Assembly (NCBI GenBank): GCA_963724705.1
Contig: CAVRVS010000007.1
Location: forward strand, 669,883-733,882
From: DASQPR01 sp963724705
Lineage (GTDB): Bacteria > Actinomycetota > Actinomycetes > Mycobacteriales > Micromonosporaceae
Reading direction: 5' to 3'
DNA: 64,000 nucleotides
Every line of letters begins with the position of its first letter. Within the stretch, counting starts at the first letter, position 1. The notes below the pieces were generated by a model. It searched no databases, was not told the DNA's origin, and worked only from the letters and a program-made list of their open reading frames with translations. This document shows, piece after piece, positions 54,801-63,632 of this stretch. A program made the position numbers and the translations under genes.

Positions 54801-55202
54801 GATCACCCGCAGGCTGCCCTGCTCCGTACGCGCGGCGTTGGTCCTGGTCAGACCGGGCAGCACGCGCCGTTCGGCGAACCACGCGACGTCATTCGGATGG
54901 CTGACGAGCACCGGGGCGCGGGTGGTCGGCCGGAGTACGCCGGCGGTGCTGACCGGTGCCCGTACGATGCTGTTGACCAGCGTCGATTTGCCGGCACCGG
55001 TCGAGCCTCCGACGACGACGAGCAGCGGTGCGTCCAACCGACCGAGCCGGGGCAGCAGATAGTCGTCGAGTTGTTTCGTCAGCCGCTCCGCGGCCGCCTC
55101 GGCCTCCCGGCCGGACGGTACGGCCAGCGGAAACCGCGCGCCGGAGATGACCGTACGCATCTCGGTCAGCGCGTCGAGGAGCTGGCTGGCGGTGTCGCCC
55201 AC
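51837..55202 (-). CDS. Tandem dynamin-like GTPase (YfjP-type), fused
   Basis: 1121 residues containing two full GTPase units. Unit 1: P-loop GGSTGAGKST (65-74), Thr switch VLRPTTRAPV, LLDAPDID, and helices up to the hydrophobic hairpin LLVMIAVFASTAFIPTGAEI near 450-480. Unit 2 from about 575: ALAGATGSGKSSLFNALAG (near 637-655), VGFRRPTTGVA, LLDLPDFDSI, VVVLNQADRLPD (G4), then two membrane helices near 990-1060 (WLVTVAALVGVVWLLARVGL; TLVLVGGVLAGILLALLV) and a short C-terminal domain. In related genomes I know these as two neighbouring genes; here an internal MSMTGRLRDVL near 577 looks like the old second start. Probably membrane remodelling. Confidence 0.85.
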   Translation of the reverse strand: MGDTASQLLDALTEMRTVISGARFPLAVPSGREAEAAAERLTKQLDDYLLPRLGRLDAPLLVVVGGSTGAGKSTLVNSIVRAPVSTAGVLRPTTRAPVLVSHPNDVAWFAERRVLPGLTRTNAARTEQGSLRVIAAPGLAPGLALLDAPDIDSVVDENRELAAQLLAAADLWLFVTTAARYADAVPWQVLRTARDRGTVLSLVLDRVPLGADEEVAAHLREMLAAQRLGEVELFILPEVELGGSGLIPELLVAPLRGYLDRLAGDVAARSEVIRTTLDGAIRSLVSDLDTLALAAEEQGRAWDVLDETVTKAYAEADDEIAEALADGALLRGEVLARWQEFVGTGDLMRALQASIGRLRDRVITGVTGRPPPGRHLQDALTSGVATLIEAQATEAGERAAAAWAATAAGASLATPTLARPRPDLRERCERLVREWQRGVLDLVAHEGAQKRRRARITAYSVNATGLLVMIAVFASTAFIPTGAEIAVAGGTTLAAQKLLEAVFGDEALRRLARNARDDLLLRVRALLEVEAARFGDVRAAISLDPTLPERLRRSSHAIAQLGPVGSAPMSMTGRLRDVLLRGEPGVDADTLIARIDALGRFTRASRSHLPADRLRPAEAVIAQAGDRLALSRDHTVVALAGATGSGKSSLFNALAGLELSTVGFRRPTTGVAHACVWQAEGTADLLDWLEVPKPQRFARESALDADDQATLRGLVLLDLPDFDSIEAAHRTEVDRLLGLVDLVVWVTDPQKYADQVIHEQYLQMFHRQAPNMVVVLNQADRLPDADVTRCLTDLRRLLGADGLGRVPLLATSATGPRPGIVELRGALEHAVAERVAALRRLSADVDGAVDDLKPLVGPAIGADTLDRGVTRDLSDALAVSAGVPAVTEATARAYRFRAGKSMGWPLTRWVRHLKADPLARLRLGRANAAAASASSLPGPNPAERSTATLAIRAVGERAGHDLPAPWAAAVAAAARSRSADLGDALDRAVVGTDLGIDRKPFWWRAVNALQWLVTVAALVGVVWLLARVGLIALGLPTYDVLHVGRVPLATLVLVGGVLAGILLALLVKPLIALGARRARARAARRLRTQIVEVSTAYVIEPVRIVLHDYADARSALLDAAR

Positions 55203-55378
55203 AGTGATAGCGTGCCCGATCTATCCAGGTATCGTGCCAAAGTTCCGGCATGCCGGCCGCCGGCGGCGTCTCTGCTATACCCGGGCCGTTGGCCTGACAT
55301 GCGCTGCGTCGCTGACGGTCCGCCGACGCGGCCGTTGATCGCCCACAGGTGGCCCGCGTCACCTTGCGCCGGCCGGAC

Positions 55379-55436
55379 TCAACTTCAAGTTGACATCTGG
55401 CGGCCGCGTGGCACTATTGAGTCCGGTCCGCTCAAC
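55379..55436 (+). promoter_or_regulatory. dnaK promoter with HAIR-like inverted repeats
   Basis: TCAACTT-C-AAGTTGA (55379-55393) overlaps a perfect -35 TTGACA (55390-55395). ATTGAGT-N7-GCTCAAC (55416-55436) has the spacing of the HspR-associated inverted repeat CTTGAGT-N7-ACTCAAG and covers the -10 region (TATTGA near 55415). Both fit repression by HspR, encoded at the end of the operon. The rest of 55203-55485 shows no gene. Confidence 0.7.
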
Positions 55437-55485
55437 TTTGGCGGACGAAATCTTGTATATGCAGCTTGACCTGGAGGAATACACC

Positions 55486-57357
55486 ATGGCTCGTGCGGTC
55501 GGTATCGACCTGGGCACCACGAACTCGTGTGTCAGTGTCCTGGAGGGCGGAGAGCCCACCGTTATCGCGAACGCCGAAGGCTCACGTACCACCCCGTCAA
55601 TTGTCGCGTTCGCACGCAACGGCGAGGTGCTGGTCGGTGAGGTCGCCAAGCGCCAGGCGGTGACGAACCCGGACCGGACGATCCGGTCCGTGAAGCGCGA
55701 GATGGGCACGAACTGGTCCGTCGACATCGACGCCAAGAAGTACACCGCGCAGGAGATCTCGGCCCGGGTGCTGATGAAGCTCAAGCGCGACGCTGAGGCA
55801 TACCTCGGCGAGTCGATCACCGACGCCGTGATCACCGTGCCGGCGTACTTCAACGACGCGCAGCGGCAGGCCACGAAGGAGGCCGGCGAGATCGCGGGCT
55901 TCAACGTGCTGCGCATCGTCAACGAGCCGACCGCGGCCGCGCTGGCCTACGGCCTCGACAAGGGCTCCAAGGAGCAGACCGTGCTCGTGTTCGACCTCGG
56001 TGGTGGCACGTTCGACGTGTCGCTGCTCGAGCTCGGCGAGGGCGTGATCGAGGTCAAGTCGACCAGCGGCGACAACCACCTCGGTGGTGACGACTGGGAC
56101 CAGCGGATCATCGATCACCTGGTCAAGACGTTCCGCGGTCAGAACGGCATCGACCTGTCGCAGGACAAGATGGCGATGCAGCGCCTCCGTGAGGCGGCCG
56201 AGAAGGCGAAGATCGAGCTGTCCGCCGCGACCACCACGAACATCAACCTGCCGTACATCACGGCCGGTAGCTCGGGCCCGCTGCACCTGGACATCTCGCT
56301 GTCCCGCTCGGAGTTCCAGCGCATGTCGCAGGACCTGCTGGACCGTACGAAGGGCCCGTTCGAGCAGGCGATCAAGGACGCCAACATCAAGATCGCCGAC
56401 ATCGACCACGTCATCCTCGTCGGCGGCTCGACCCGCATGCCGGCCGTGACCGACCTGGTCAAGGAGCTGCTCGGCGGCAAGGAGCCGAACAAGGGCGTCA
56501 ACCCGGACGAGGTCGTCGCCGTCGGTGCCGCGTTGCAGGCCGGTGTGCTCAAGGGCGAGGTCAAGGACGTTCTGCTGCTCGACGTCACCCCGCTGTCACT
56601 TGGCATCGAGACCAAGGGCGGCATCATGCACAAGCTGGTCGAGCGCAACACCACGATCCCGACCAAGCGCTCCGAGGTCTACACGACCGCCGAGGACAAC
56701 CAGTCGTCCGTCCTCATCCAGGTCTTCCAGGGTGAGCGCGACATGGCGCAGTACAACAAGCGCCTCGGCACGTTCGAGCTGACCGGCATCCCGCCGGCAC
56801 CGCGCAACGTCCCGCAGATCGAGGTCACCTTCGACATCGACGCGAACGGCATCGTCCACGTCAACGCGAAGGACCTCGGCACCGGCAAGGAGCAGTCGAT
56901 GACCATCACCGGCGGCTCGGCCCTGCCGAAGGATGACATCGAGCGGATGATGCGCGACGCGCAGGACCACGCCGACGAGGACAAGCGCCGTCGCGAAGAG
57001 GCGGAGACGCGCAACCTCGCCGAGGCCCTGCAGTGGCAGACCGAGAAGTTCCTCGCCGAGAACGGCGACAAGATCCCGGCCGACTCCAAGGACGAGATCA
57101 ACGAGGCGCTCGGTGACCTGCGGTCCGCGCTCGGCGGCACCGAGATCGAGAAGATCAAGGACGCCCACGAGAAGTTGATGGCCGCGTCGCAGAAGGCCGG
57201 CTCGGCGCTGTACAGCCAGGCCTCCGCGAGTGCGGCGGCCGGCGCTGGTGAGCAGCCGGGCGAGCCCGGCGCTGCTGGCGGAGCGCCAGGCGGTGCCGCG
57301 GCGGGTGACGAGGATGTCGTCGACGCCGAGGTCATCGACGAGGACGGGGAGAAGTGA
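55486..57357 (+). CDS. dnaK: Molecular chaperone DnaK (Hsp70)
   Basis: 623 residues. ATPase domain: AVGIDLGTTNSCVSV (phosphate 1), VFDLGGGTFDVSLLELG (phosphate 2), VILVGGSTRMPAV (adenosine). NEPTAAALAYGLDKG lies between. Linker VLLLDVTPLSL, then the beta substrate domain and the helical lid, ending in an Ala/Gly-rich tail and VVDAEVIDED. Folds and protects proteins in the cytoplasm with DnaJ and GrpE. The ATG at 55486 has CTGGAGGA upstream. The gene is uninterrupted. Its TGA overlaps the GTG of grpE. Confidence 0.97.
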   Translation: MARAVGIDLGTTNSCVSVLEGGEPTVIANAEGSRTTPSIVAFARNGEVLVGEVAKRQAVTNPDRTIRSVKREMGTNWSVDIDAKKYTAQEISARVLMKLKRDAEAYLGESITDAVITVPAYFNDAQRQATKEAGEIAGFNVLRIVNEPTAAALAYGLDKGSKEQTVLVFDLGGGTFDVSLLELGEGVIEVKSTSGDNHLGGDDWDQRIIDHLVKTFRGQNGIDLSQDKMAMQRLREAAEKAKIELSAATTTNINLPYITAGSSGPLHLDISLSRSEFQRMSQDLLDRTKGPFEQAIKDANIKIADIDHVILVGGSTRMPAVTDLVKELLGGKEPNKGVNPDEVVAVGAALQAGVLKGEVKDVLLLDVTPLSLGIETKGGIMHKLVERNTTIPTKRSEVYTTAEDNQSSVLIQVFQGERDMAQYNKRLGTFELTGIPPAPRNVPQIEVTFDIDANGIVHVNAKDLGTGKEQSMTITGGSALPKDDIERMMRDAQDHADEDKRRREEAETRNLAEALQWQTEKFLAENGDKIPADSKDEINEALGDLRSALGGTEIEKIKDAHEKLMAASQKAGSALYSQASASAAAGAGEQPGEPGAAGGAPGGAAAGDEDVVDAEVIDEDGEK

Positions 57358-58263
57358 CGTCGAAGGGCGCCGCACACCCGAATCGACCCGAGACCGCGCC
57401 GCCGTCTGACGGCGGGGCGGTCTCGGCCGGTGCGGCGGCCGATGCGCCGGAGGCCGGCGCGACGGCCACACCGACCGGTGATGCGGTGAACGACCAGGCT
57501 GACCACGACAAGGCTGACAAGGATGCGGCGGACACGTCCGCGAGTCGCACGCGACGACGCGACGGACGCCACAGACGACGGCGACTCGACCATCGACCTC
57601 GAGGTGACGCTTGCCTCGACCGACGGAAAGGCCGCGGCCGAGACGACCGCGGGCGACGAGGCGAAGGATGCGGGGACGGACGCCGGCAAGGCGACCGACA
57701 CCGCAGCCGAGTCGGCCGAGGCCGGTGCGACCACAAATGGCAAGGAAACTGACGTGCACAACGGCAAGACCGCTGAGGACATCGAGGCGGAGGGCGGCGA
57801 TCGGCCCGGCGACGACGGGCAGCCGTTCGACAAGGAGCTTGAGACTTTGCGGGGCGACCTGGGCGAACTCACTCGCGATCTGCAACGGATCACGGCCGAA
57901 TACGCCAACTACCGAAAGCGGGTCGACCGGGACCGCACGCTGGCCGCCGACTACGCCACCGGTGCGGTGCTGACTCAGCTTCTTCCGGTGCTCGACGACC
58001 TCGACCGGGCTCGCGACCATGGCGACCTCGTCGGTCCGTTCGGCTCGGTCGCAGAGCAGCTTGTCACGGCGCTCACGAAGTTCGGCCTGACGGCATTCGG
58101 TGCGCCGGGCGACCCGTTCGACCCGACATTGCACGAGGCGGTGTCGCACACGAGCTCGCCGGACGTGACGGAGACGACCTGCGTCGAGATCATGCGGCGC
58201 GGCTATCAGCTGGGCGAGCGGATGTTGCGTCCGGCGCTCGTCGGTGTCGCGGATCCGGAGTGA
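57354..58263 (+). CDS. grpE: Nucleotide exchange factor GrpE, one frameshift in the N-terminal tail
   Basis: GrpE core in the second half: LRGDLGELTRDLQRITAEYA and NYRKRVDRDRTLAADYAT (coiled coil), then VLPVLDDLDRAR, FDPTLHEAVSHTSS and IMRRGYQLGERMLRPALVGV, the beta domain touching DnaK. The acidic N-terminal tail begins with the GTG at 57354 in a different frame (SKGAAHPNRPETAPPSDGG); joining needs one base near 57541 (GCGAGTCGCAC). Alternatively translation starts at ATG 57523 in the core frame (246 residues). The tail is poorly conserved in the family, so either may give a working protein. Confidence 0.88.
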
Positions 58264-58348
58264 CGCCGTGGTCAGCCGATGCGTAGCGCAGCCGCGAGGC
58301 GCAGTGTGTCGAGTGTTTCCCCCACGGCCGTGAGCGAAAGGTAGCTCA

Positions 58349-59524
58349 TTGAGTTCCAAGGACTGGATCGAGAAGGACTTCTACGCCGTACTCGGCGTCA
58401 GCAAGTCCGCGTCGGCCGACGACGTGAAGAAGGCCTATCGCAAGCTCGCCCGCGAGCTGCACCCCGACCGCAACCCCGGCAATCGCGACGCCGAGGAACG
58501 GTTCAAGGCCGTGTCCGAGGCCAATGACGTGCTGTCCGATCCACGCAAGCGGGCCGAGTACGACGAGATGCGGCAGTTGTTCGGGTCGGGCGCGTTCCGG
58601 CGGTCGACGCGTGCCGGCGCACCGACCGGCGGCTTCGACATGGGCGACATCTTCGGCGACGCGACGGCAACGGCCAGCGACCGTCGGTTCGGCGGGGCGG
58701 GCTTCTCCGACCTGTTCGGCTCGATCTTTTCGGGCGGTGCCACCCGCACCGCGCGCCGGCCGGGTATGACCCGAGGTCGAGACGTCGAGGCCGAGGTGAC
58801 ACTCGACTTCGGCGATGCGGTACGCGGCGTGACCATGCCGATCACGTTGCGCGCCCCGGGCGTCTGCGACACGTGCCACGGCAGTGGCGCGAAGCCTGGT
58901 ACGTCACCACGCACCTGTCCGGTGTGCCAAGGCTCCGGCCTCGTCACGAACAATCAGGGCGCGTTCAGCCTGTCCGAGCCGTGTCGCAACTGCCAGGGCG
59001 TCGGCACCGTCGTCGACGAAAAGTGCCCGGAGTGCCACGGCACCGGCGGCGTCACGAAGACCCGAACGATGACGATCCGCATTCCGGCCGGTGTCGCCGA
59101 CGGGCAGCGCATCCGCATCGCGGGCCGCGGCGAACCGGGTGAGCGCGGTGGCCCACCCGGCGACCTGTACGTCCTGATCAAGGTACGAGACGACGCACTG
59201 TTCGGCCGGTACGGCGACGACCTGACACTGGCCGTGCCGATCACGTTCGTGGAAGCGGTCACCGGCGTGGACCTCCGGGTCCCGACTCTCGACGGTTCGG
59301 TGACCCTCCGCGTGCCGCCGGGGACCCCCAGCGGCCGTACGCTCCGCGTCCGCGGCAAGGGCATCGTCCGTCGTGACAAGACGGTCGGCGACCTGCTGGT
59401 CACCGTCGACGTGGTGGTGCCGAAGGATGTTTCGGCCGAGGCCCGCAAGGCGCTCGACGAGTTCGCCGCCGCGACTCCGCCGGCGCCGCGGCAACAGCTG
59501 GAGAGCCGGTTGAACCATGTCTGA
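58349..59524 (+). CDS. dnaJ: Molecular chaperone DnaJ
   Basis: 391 residues. J domain at 10-75 with HPD in RELHPDRNPG, a G/F-rich linker (GGFDMGDIFGDATATA, FGGAGFSDLFGSIF), four zinc-finger repeats CDTCHGSG, CPVCQGSG, CRNCQGVG, CPECHGTG, and the C-terminal peptide-binding domains (RIRIAGRGEPGERGGPPGDL). It delivers substrates to DnaK and stimulates its ATPase. The TTG at 58349 is used, with GAAAGG about 7 bases upstream. The end overlaps hspR by 8 bp. Confidence 0.96.
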   Translation: MSSKDWIEKDFYAVLGVSKSASADDVKKAYRKLARELHPDRNPGNRDAEERFKAVSEANDVLSDPRKRAEYDEMRQLFGSGAFRRSTRAGAPTGGFDMGDIFGDATATASDRRFGGAGFSDLFGSIFSGGATRTARRPGMTRGRDVEAEVTLDFGDAVRGVTMPITLRAPGVCDTCHGSGAKPGTSPRTCPVCQGSGLVTNNQGAFSLSEPCRNCQGVGTVVDEKCPECHGTGGVTKTRTMTIRIPAGVADGQRIRIAGRGEPGERGGPPGDLYVLIKVRDDALFGRYGDDLTLAVPITFVEAVTGVDLRVPTLDGSVTLRVPPGTPSGRTLRVRGKGIVRRDKTVGDLLVTVDVVVPKDVSAEARKALDEFAAATPPAPRQQLESRLNHV

Positions 59525-60098
59525 ACGAGACAAACGAGTGGTCGCGTCGGTTGATCATGCTTCCGACGCGAAGGTGCTGATCATCTCGGTGGCCGCCCGC
59601 CTGGCCGGAATGCATCCGCAGACGTTGCGGCAGTATGACCGGCTGGGTCTCGTGTCGCCGGCCCGGACGCCGGGCGGCGGCCGCCGCTACAGCGAGCGGG
59701 ACGTCGTGCTGCTGCGCGAGATCCAGCGACTGAGTCAGGACAGCGGCGTGAGCCTCGAAGGCGTACGCCGGATCATCGACCTCGAGAAGCTCGTGGTCGA
59801 TCTGCAGCGCCGGATCATGGATCTGGAAGCCGACCTGTCGGAGGCACACCAACGGCTGGCCCAGGTGCAGTCGATGGCCGCGTATCCGACCCGCGATCTG
59901 ACGCCGGTCTACGAACGTACGACCGCGCTCGTCGTGTGGCGGCCACGTCGACCGGCCACCGGCCGGCTGACACAAACGCCGCCAACCAGACACAAGCAAG
60001 CAGGCGCCGCGACGGTGATCCGTCGCGGCGCCTCTTTCTGCCCGGACAAAGCCGCCCGCGGCGACCGGAAACCCAGCCCGGCCGGCGGAGCGGCGTAG
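59517..60098 (+). CDS. hspR: Heat shock repressor HspR (MerR family), extended C-terminus
   Basis: MerR-type winged helix at 19-70 (VLIISVAARLAGMHPQTLRQ; GGGRRYSERDVVLLREI) followed by the HspR helix SQDSGVSLEGVRRII and a coiled coil to about 120. With DnaK as co-repressor HspR binds HAIR sites, so the operon controls itself. The usual end of the protein is near VVWRPRRP (residue about 145); here the frame runs on for some 45 residues and through a strong terminator hairpin, so a stop codon may have been lost or shifted by an indel. Confidence 0.9.
   Translation: MSERDKRVVASVDHASDAKVLIISVAARLAGMHPQTLRQYDRLGLVSPARTPGGGRRYSERDVVLLREIQRLSQDSGVSLEGVRRIIDLEKLVVDLQRRIMDLEADLSEAHQRLAQVQSMAAYPTRDLTPVYERTTALVVWRPRRPATGRLTQTPPTRHKQAGAATVIRRGASFCPDKAARGDRKPSPAGGAA
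60002..60033 (+). terminator. Terminator of the dnaK operon
   Basis: AGGCGCCGCGACGG (60002-60015) pairs perfectly with CCGTCGCGGCGCCT (60020-60033) around TGAT, then CTTTCTG. It lies inside the last 100 bases of the open hspR frame. Confidence 0.85.
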
Positions 60099-60128
60099 CT
60101 AGTCGATGGGTGATCTTCGCGGAACCTT

Positions 60129-60341
60129 CTAGGCGTCGTCGCCGAACTTGTCCATCGCGTCCTTGCTCTTGTCGGCGGCCATGTCGCGACCCTTGTCGAT
60201 CTGGTCCGAGTGCTTGCCACCGCTCATGTCGTCGGCCTTGTTAGCGGCCATGTCCGCGCCCTTGTCGATACCTTGGTCAGCCTTGTCGGAGTGGCCCCTG
60301 AGCGCGTCCTTGGCCTTGGCGACCATGTCGCTCATACCCAT
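60129..60341 (-). CDS. MT0933-like / CsbD-like small hydrophilic protein
   Basis: 70 residues, highly charged, in repeated Lys/Asp/Ala helical units: VAKAKDALRGHSDKADQGID, GGKHSDQIDKGRDMAADKSK. This is the pattern of the actinobacterial antitoxin MT0933-like family (PF14013), and also resembles CsbD stress proteins. No toxin gene is adjacent. ATG at 60341 with GGAGA 6 bases upstream; ATG at 60335 is an alternative. Convergent with hspR, sharing its terminator region. Confidence 0.7.
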   Translation of the reverse strand: MGMSDMVAKAKDALRGHSDKADQGIDKGADMAANKADDMSGGKHSDQIDKGRDMAADKSKDAMDKFGDDA

Positions 60342-60535
60342 GACATCTCCGTTCTAGAGGGCGTTTCCGACTTGCCGGAATCGCTCTATCTAGGACGCTA
60401 GCCGCCTCCGGCGCTCGCTTCAGGCCGTCCGTGGTTCGTACCCACTAATCATGTCTAGTGTTAAATGCCCGACATGTCGCGGCCGTCGGCCCGGAGTGCG
60501 ACCATGCACGCCACGAACGTCGCGGCGGCGACGGC

Positions 60536-60967
60536 TCAGCCGAGCCGGCGGCGCGATCGGACCAGGCCGCCCTCGCACCAATCCCGGAAATCGAAGATCT
60601 GCGGGCGCGCGAGCAGCACCCGCACGTTGTAGGCCCACGTGTGCATCGACTCATCACCCTCGGCCTCGGCGCGCTTCACGAGTTTGTGCAGGCGGCGCTT
60701 CGGGTGGGCGCTGAAGTCGGTGCGGATGCCGTCGGCGGCATAGATGTAGAGGCAGTGGATCGCGAACCGGCGGGCCGGGCAGTCGGGGTCCATGGCCAGC
60801 GCAAAGATCGTCGGGATCAGGCGGTCGCCGGCGACCAGCAGATCCCAGTAGGGCGGCATGTCCTCGAGCGCGACGGAATCCGGGTAGTAGGCCCATGTAC
60901 GCAGCTCCGCCGCGGTCGGGTCGACCGGATTCGCGAAACCGCGAAATGTCGTCGGTTGCACGCTCAC
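60536..60967 (-). CDS. Hypothetical protein
   Basis: 143 residues, no signal peptide or membrane helix. Contains TAAELRTWAYYPDSVALEDM, PPYWDLLVAGD and a helical middle rich in Ala and Cys (PARRFAIHCLYIYAADGI). RRLHKLVKRAEAEGDESMHT and RPQIFDFRDWCEGGLVRSRR close the protein. It may be an alpha-helical repeat-like fold. I know similar actinobacterial proteins only as uncharacterised. The GTG/ATG start at 60967 gives SVQPTTFRGFANP. Confidence 0.6.
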   Translation of the reverse strand: MSVQPTTFRGFANPVDPTAAELRTWAYYPDSVALEDMPPYWDLLVAGDRLIPTIFALAMDPDCPARRFAIHCLYIYAADGIRTDFSAHPKRRLHKLVKRAEAEGDESMHTWAYNVRVLLARPQIFDFRDWCEGGLVRSRRRLG

Positions 60968-61105
60968 CTGTGGCTCCTGTTGCCGTGCCGGTGCCGTTCG
61001 GCTACGGAATGTGTTGTCAGAATCGGGATAACTAGAGCAAGTCGCCCGATCTGGCCGCGTTCGCGCCTTATCGGGGGTGGCGTAAACCTAACGTCCGATG
61101 CCGGG

Positions 61106-63632
61106 TCAGCGGAAGAGTCGTCGCACGCATTGGGCCAACCTGTTATCCGTCGGGGCTGGCCTCGCCGGTCTGCCGGCGGTGCCTGCCGGCGTCTGGGGCG
61201 TCGGGGCCGCGAGCGCCGCCGGCCGCCAGCGGCCGTGGCGGGTCGCGCCGGCGAGCGGATCGCGAACGAGATCGAGGCGCGGCTTCGGGCCGTCGCTCCG
61301 GCCGGTCTGCGGGCGGCGGCTACCGGCCGCGAACGGCTTCGGCCAGGCGATCGGATAGCCCTGCTCCGCGGCCGCGTGCAGCGTCCACTGCGGGTCATAG
61401 AGGTGGGTACGGCCGAGCGCGCACAAGTCCGCGCGGCCGGCGAGCAGCAGCGAATTCACATCGTCGTACGAGGAGATCGCGCCGACCGCGATCACGGCGA
61501 CGTTCGGATGCGACCGGGCCAGCGCGTTGCGGATCGCGTCGGCGTACGGCACCTGATACGAGCGACCGAACGCCGGCCGCTCCTCGGACACGACCTGACC
61601 GGTGGACACGTCGATGGCGTCCACGCCGTGGTCGGCGAACGTCCGGGCGATCTCGATCGCCTCGTCGACGCCGACGCCGCCCGCGTGCCCAGTCGGTGGC
61701 CGAGATCCGTACGCTCATCGGCCGATCGTCCGGCCACACCGCGCGGATCGCGTCGAACACCTCGATCGGATAGCGCAGCCGGCCGGCGAGTCGAGCCGCC
61801 GTAGGAGTCGGTGCGCCGGTTCGTGAGCGGCGACAGGAACGACGAGAGCAGGTAGCCGTGCGCGCAGTGCAGTTCGAGCAGGTCGAACCCGGCGTCGGCG
61901 GCCCGGCGCGCGGCCGCGACGAACTCGTCGCGGATCGCGCCATCTCGGCCACGGACAGCGCGCGGGGGATCTGGTTCACCGGCCGGTACGGCACCGCGCG
62001 ACGGCCCGACCACCGGCCAGTTGCCGGCCGGCAGCGGTTCGTCCATGCCCTCCCACATCAGCCGGGTCGAGCCCTTGCGGCCGGAGTGGCCGAGCTGGAT
62101 GCCGATCTTGGCGGCGTCGATCTCGGCGTGCACGAAGGACACGATGCGCGCGCCAGCCGTCGCGCTGCTCGCGCGTCCACAGGCCGGTGCAGCCCGGCGT
62201 GATCCGGCCGGTCGGCGAGACGCAGACCATCTCCGTCATCACCAGCCCGGCGCCGCCGAGCGCCTTGCTGCCCGAGGTGTACGAGGTGGAAGTCGCCCGG
62301 GTAGCCGTCGGTCGAGGAGTACATGTCCATCGGCCGAGACGACGACGCGGTTGTCGCAGCGTGAGGTCGCGCAGCCGGATCGGAGTGGAACATCGGCGGC
62401 GGCGGCACCGGGCGACGCTGGCCGCCGAGCGCCGGTGACAGCGACGCGGCGAACCACTCGTCGACGGCGGCGACGAACTCCGGGTCGCGGAGCCGCAGAT
62501 TCTCGTAGGTGACGCGGCGGACCGGGTCAGCAGGTTGAACGCGAACCGCAGCGGCGGCTGGTCGACGTACTGGTCGAGGTTCTCGAACCAGTCCAGGCTC
62601 GCCAGGGCCGCGCGCTGGGTCGAGACCGACGACCGGCGGCGCTCGGCTGGTAGGCGGCGAGGGCGTCCCGGGCAGGATCGCCGGCGACTCGGCCAGGCAG
62701 GCGACCAGCGCGAGGGCGTCCTCCATCGCGAGCTTGGTGCCCGAGCCGATGGAGAAGTGCGCGGTGTGGGCGGCGTCGCCGAGCAGCACGACGTTGCCGT
62801 CGTACCAGCGCTGCGCAGCGCACGGTGGTGAAGTTGATCCAGCGGCAGTGGTTGCCGGGCGCAGGCTGTGGCCGTGCCGAGCACGTCGCCGAAGATCTTC
62901 TCGCACTGCTCGATGGCGTACGTGTCCGAGTCGCCGGCGACATGTCTCCGGCGTGACCAGGGCGACGCGGCGAAGCCGGCCCTGCTGCCAGACCTCCTCG
63001 GTGCATCTCGACGATCAGCGTGCGGGCCGCCGCGTCGTACGGGTAGCCGTGCACCTGCATCACCCCGTGCGGGGTCGCCCGGATCTCGAACGGAAGGCGT
63101 CGAACACCATGTCGGTGCCGAACCAGATGTAGCGGCAGCCGCCGGTTCCAGCAGGCTCGGCCGAACGTCTCATCGGCCGGCGTCCGGATCGTGGAGCTGA
63201 CGCCGTCGGCGGCGACCACGAGGTCGTGGTCGGGCCAGTTCGGCGACGGCGGGCGCGGCCTCGGCCGAACCGTAGGTCCACGCCGAGCTCGCGGCCCGGT
63301 CGCGCAGGATGCCGAGCAGCTGGCGGCGGCTCGTCGCGGCGAAGCCGTGGCCGCCGAGGTGAGCACCTGCCCGGCGACATGCACGTCGATGTCGTCCCAG
63401 CGGGCGAATCTGCCGCGACGGCTCGTGGATCAGCCGGGTCGGCGTGCTCGATGCCGCCGAGCGTCTCGTCGGAGAAGACGACGCCGAAGCCGTACGTGTC
63501 GTCGGGCGGGTTGCGCTCCCAGACCGTGATCTCGCGGTGCGGGTCGAGCTGTTTGACCAGACAGGCGAAGTAGAGCCCGCCCGGCCCGCCGCCGACGACC
63601 GCGATCCGCATCGCTCGAGGATCCCCAGCCAT
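61106..63632 (-). CDS. Two-domain salicylyl-CoA 5-hydroxylase / 2-aminobenzoyl-CoA monooxygenase-reductase, many frameshifts
   Basis: N-terminal FAD monooxygenase: RIAVVGGGPGGLYFACLVKQ, FGVVFSDETLGGIEHADP, HDLVVAADGVSSTIR, RTLIVEMHR, VVLLGDAAHTAHFSIGSGTK (the GD motif with the His), LAMEDALALVACLAE. C-terminal Old Yellow Enzyme-like domain: IGIQLGHSGRKGSTR, AADAGFDLLELHCAHGYLLS, SFLSPLTNRRTDSYGGS, VAVIAVGAISSYDDVNSLLL. This order matches the bifunctional salicylyl-CoA 5-hydroxylase and the 2-aminobenzoyl-CoA monooxygenase/reductase. Ten or more frame changes prevent translation as read. The start (63632, or ATG at 63611) overlaps the CoA ligase stop. The C-terminal 35 residues are low-complexity and doubtful. 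Confidence 0.82.

Noticed and set aside
56596..58359. 587-codon open frame on the minus strand opposite dnaK/grpE
   Set aside because: Shadow frame; dnaK and grpE are unambiguous on the plus strand.
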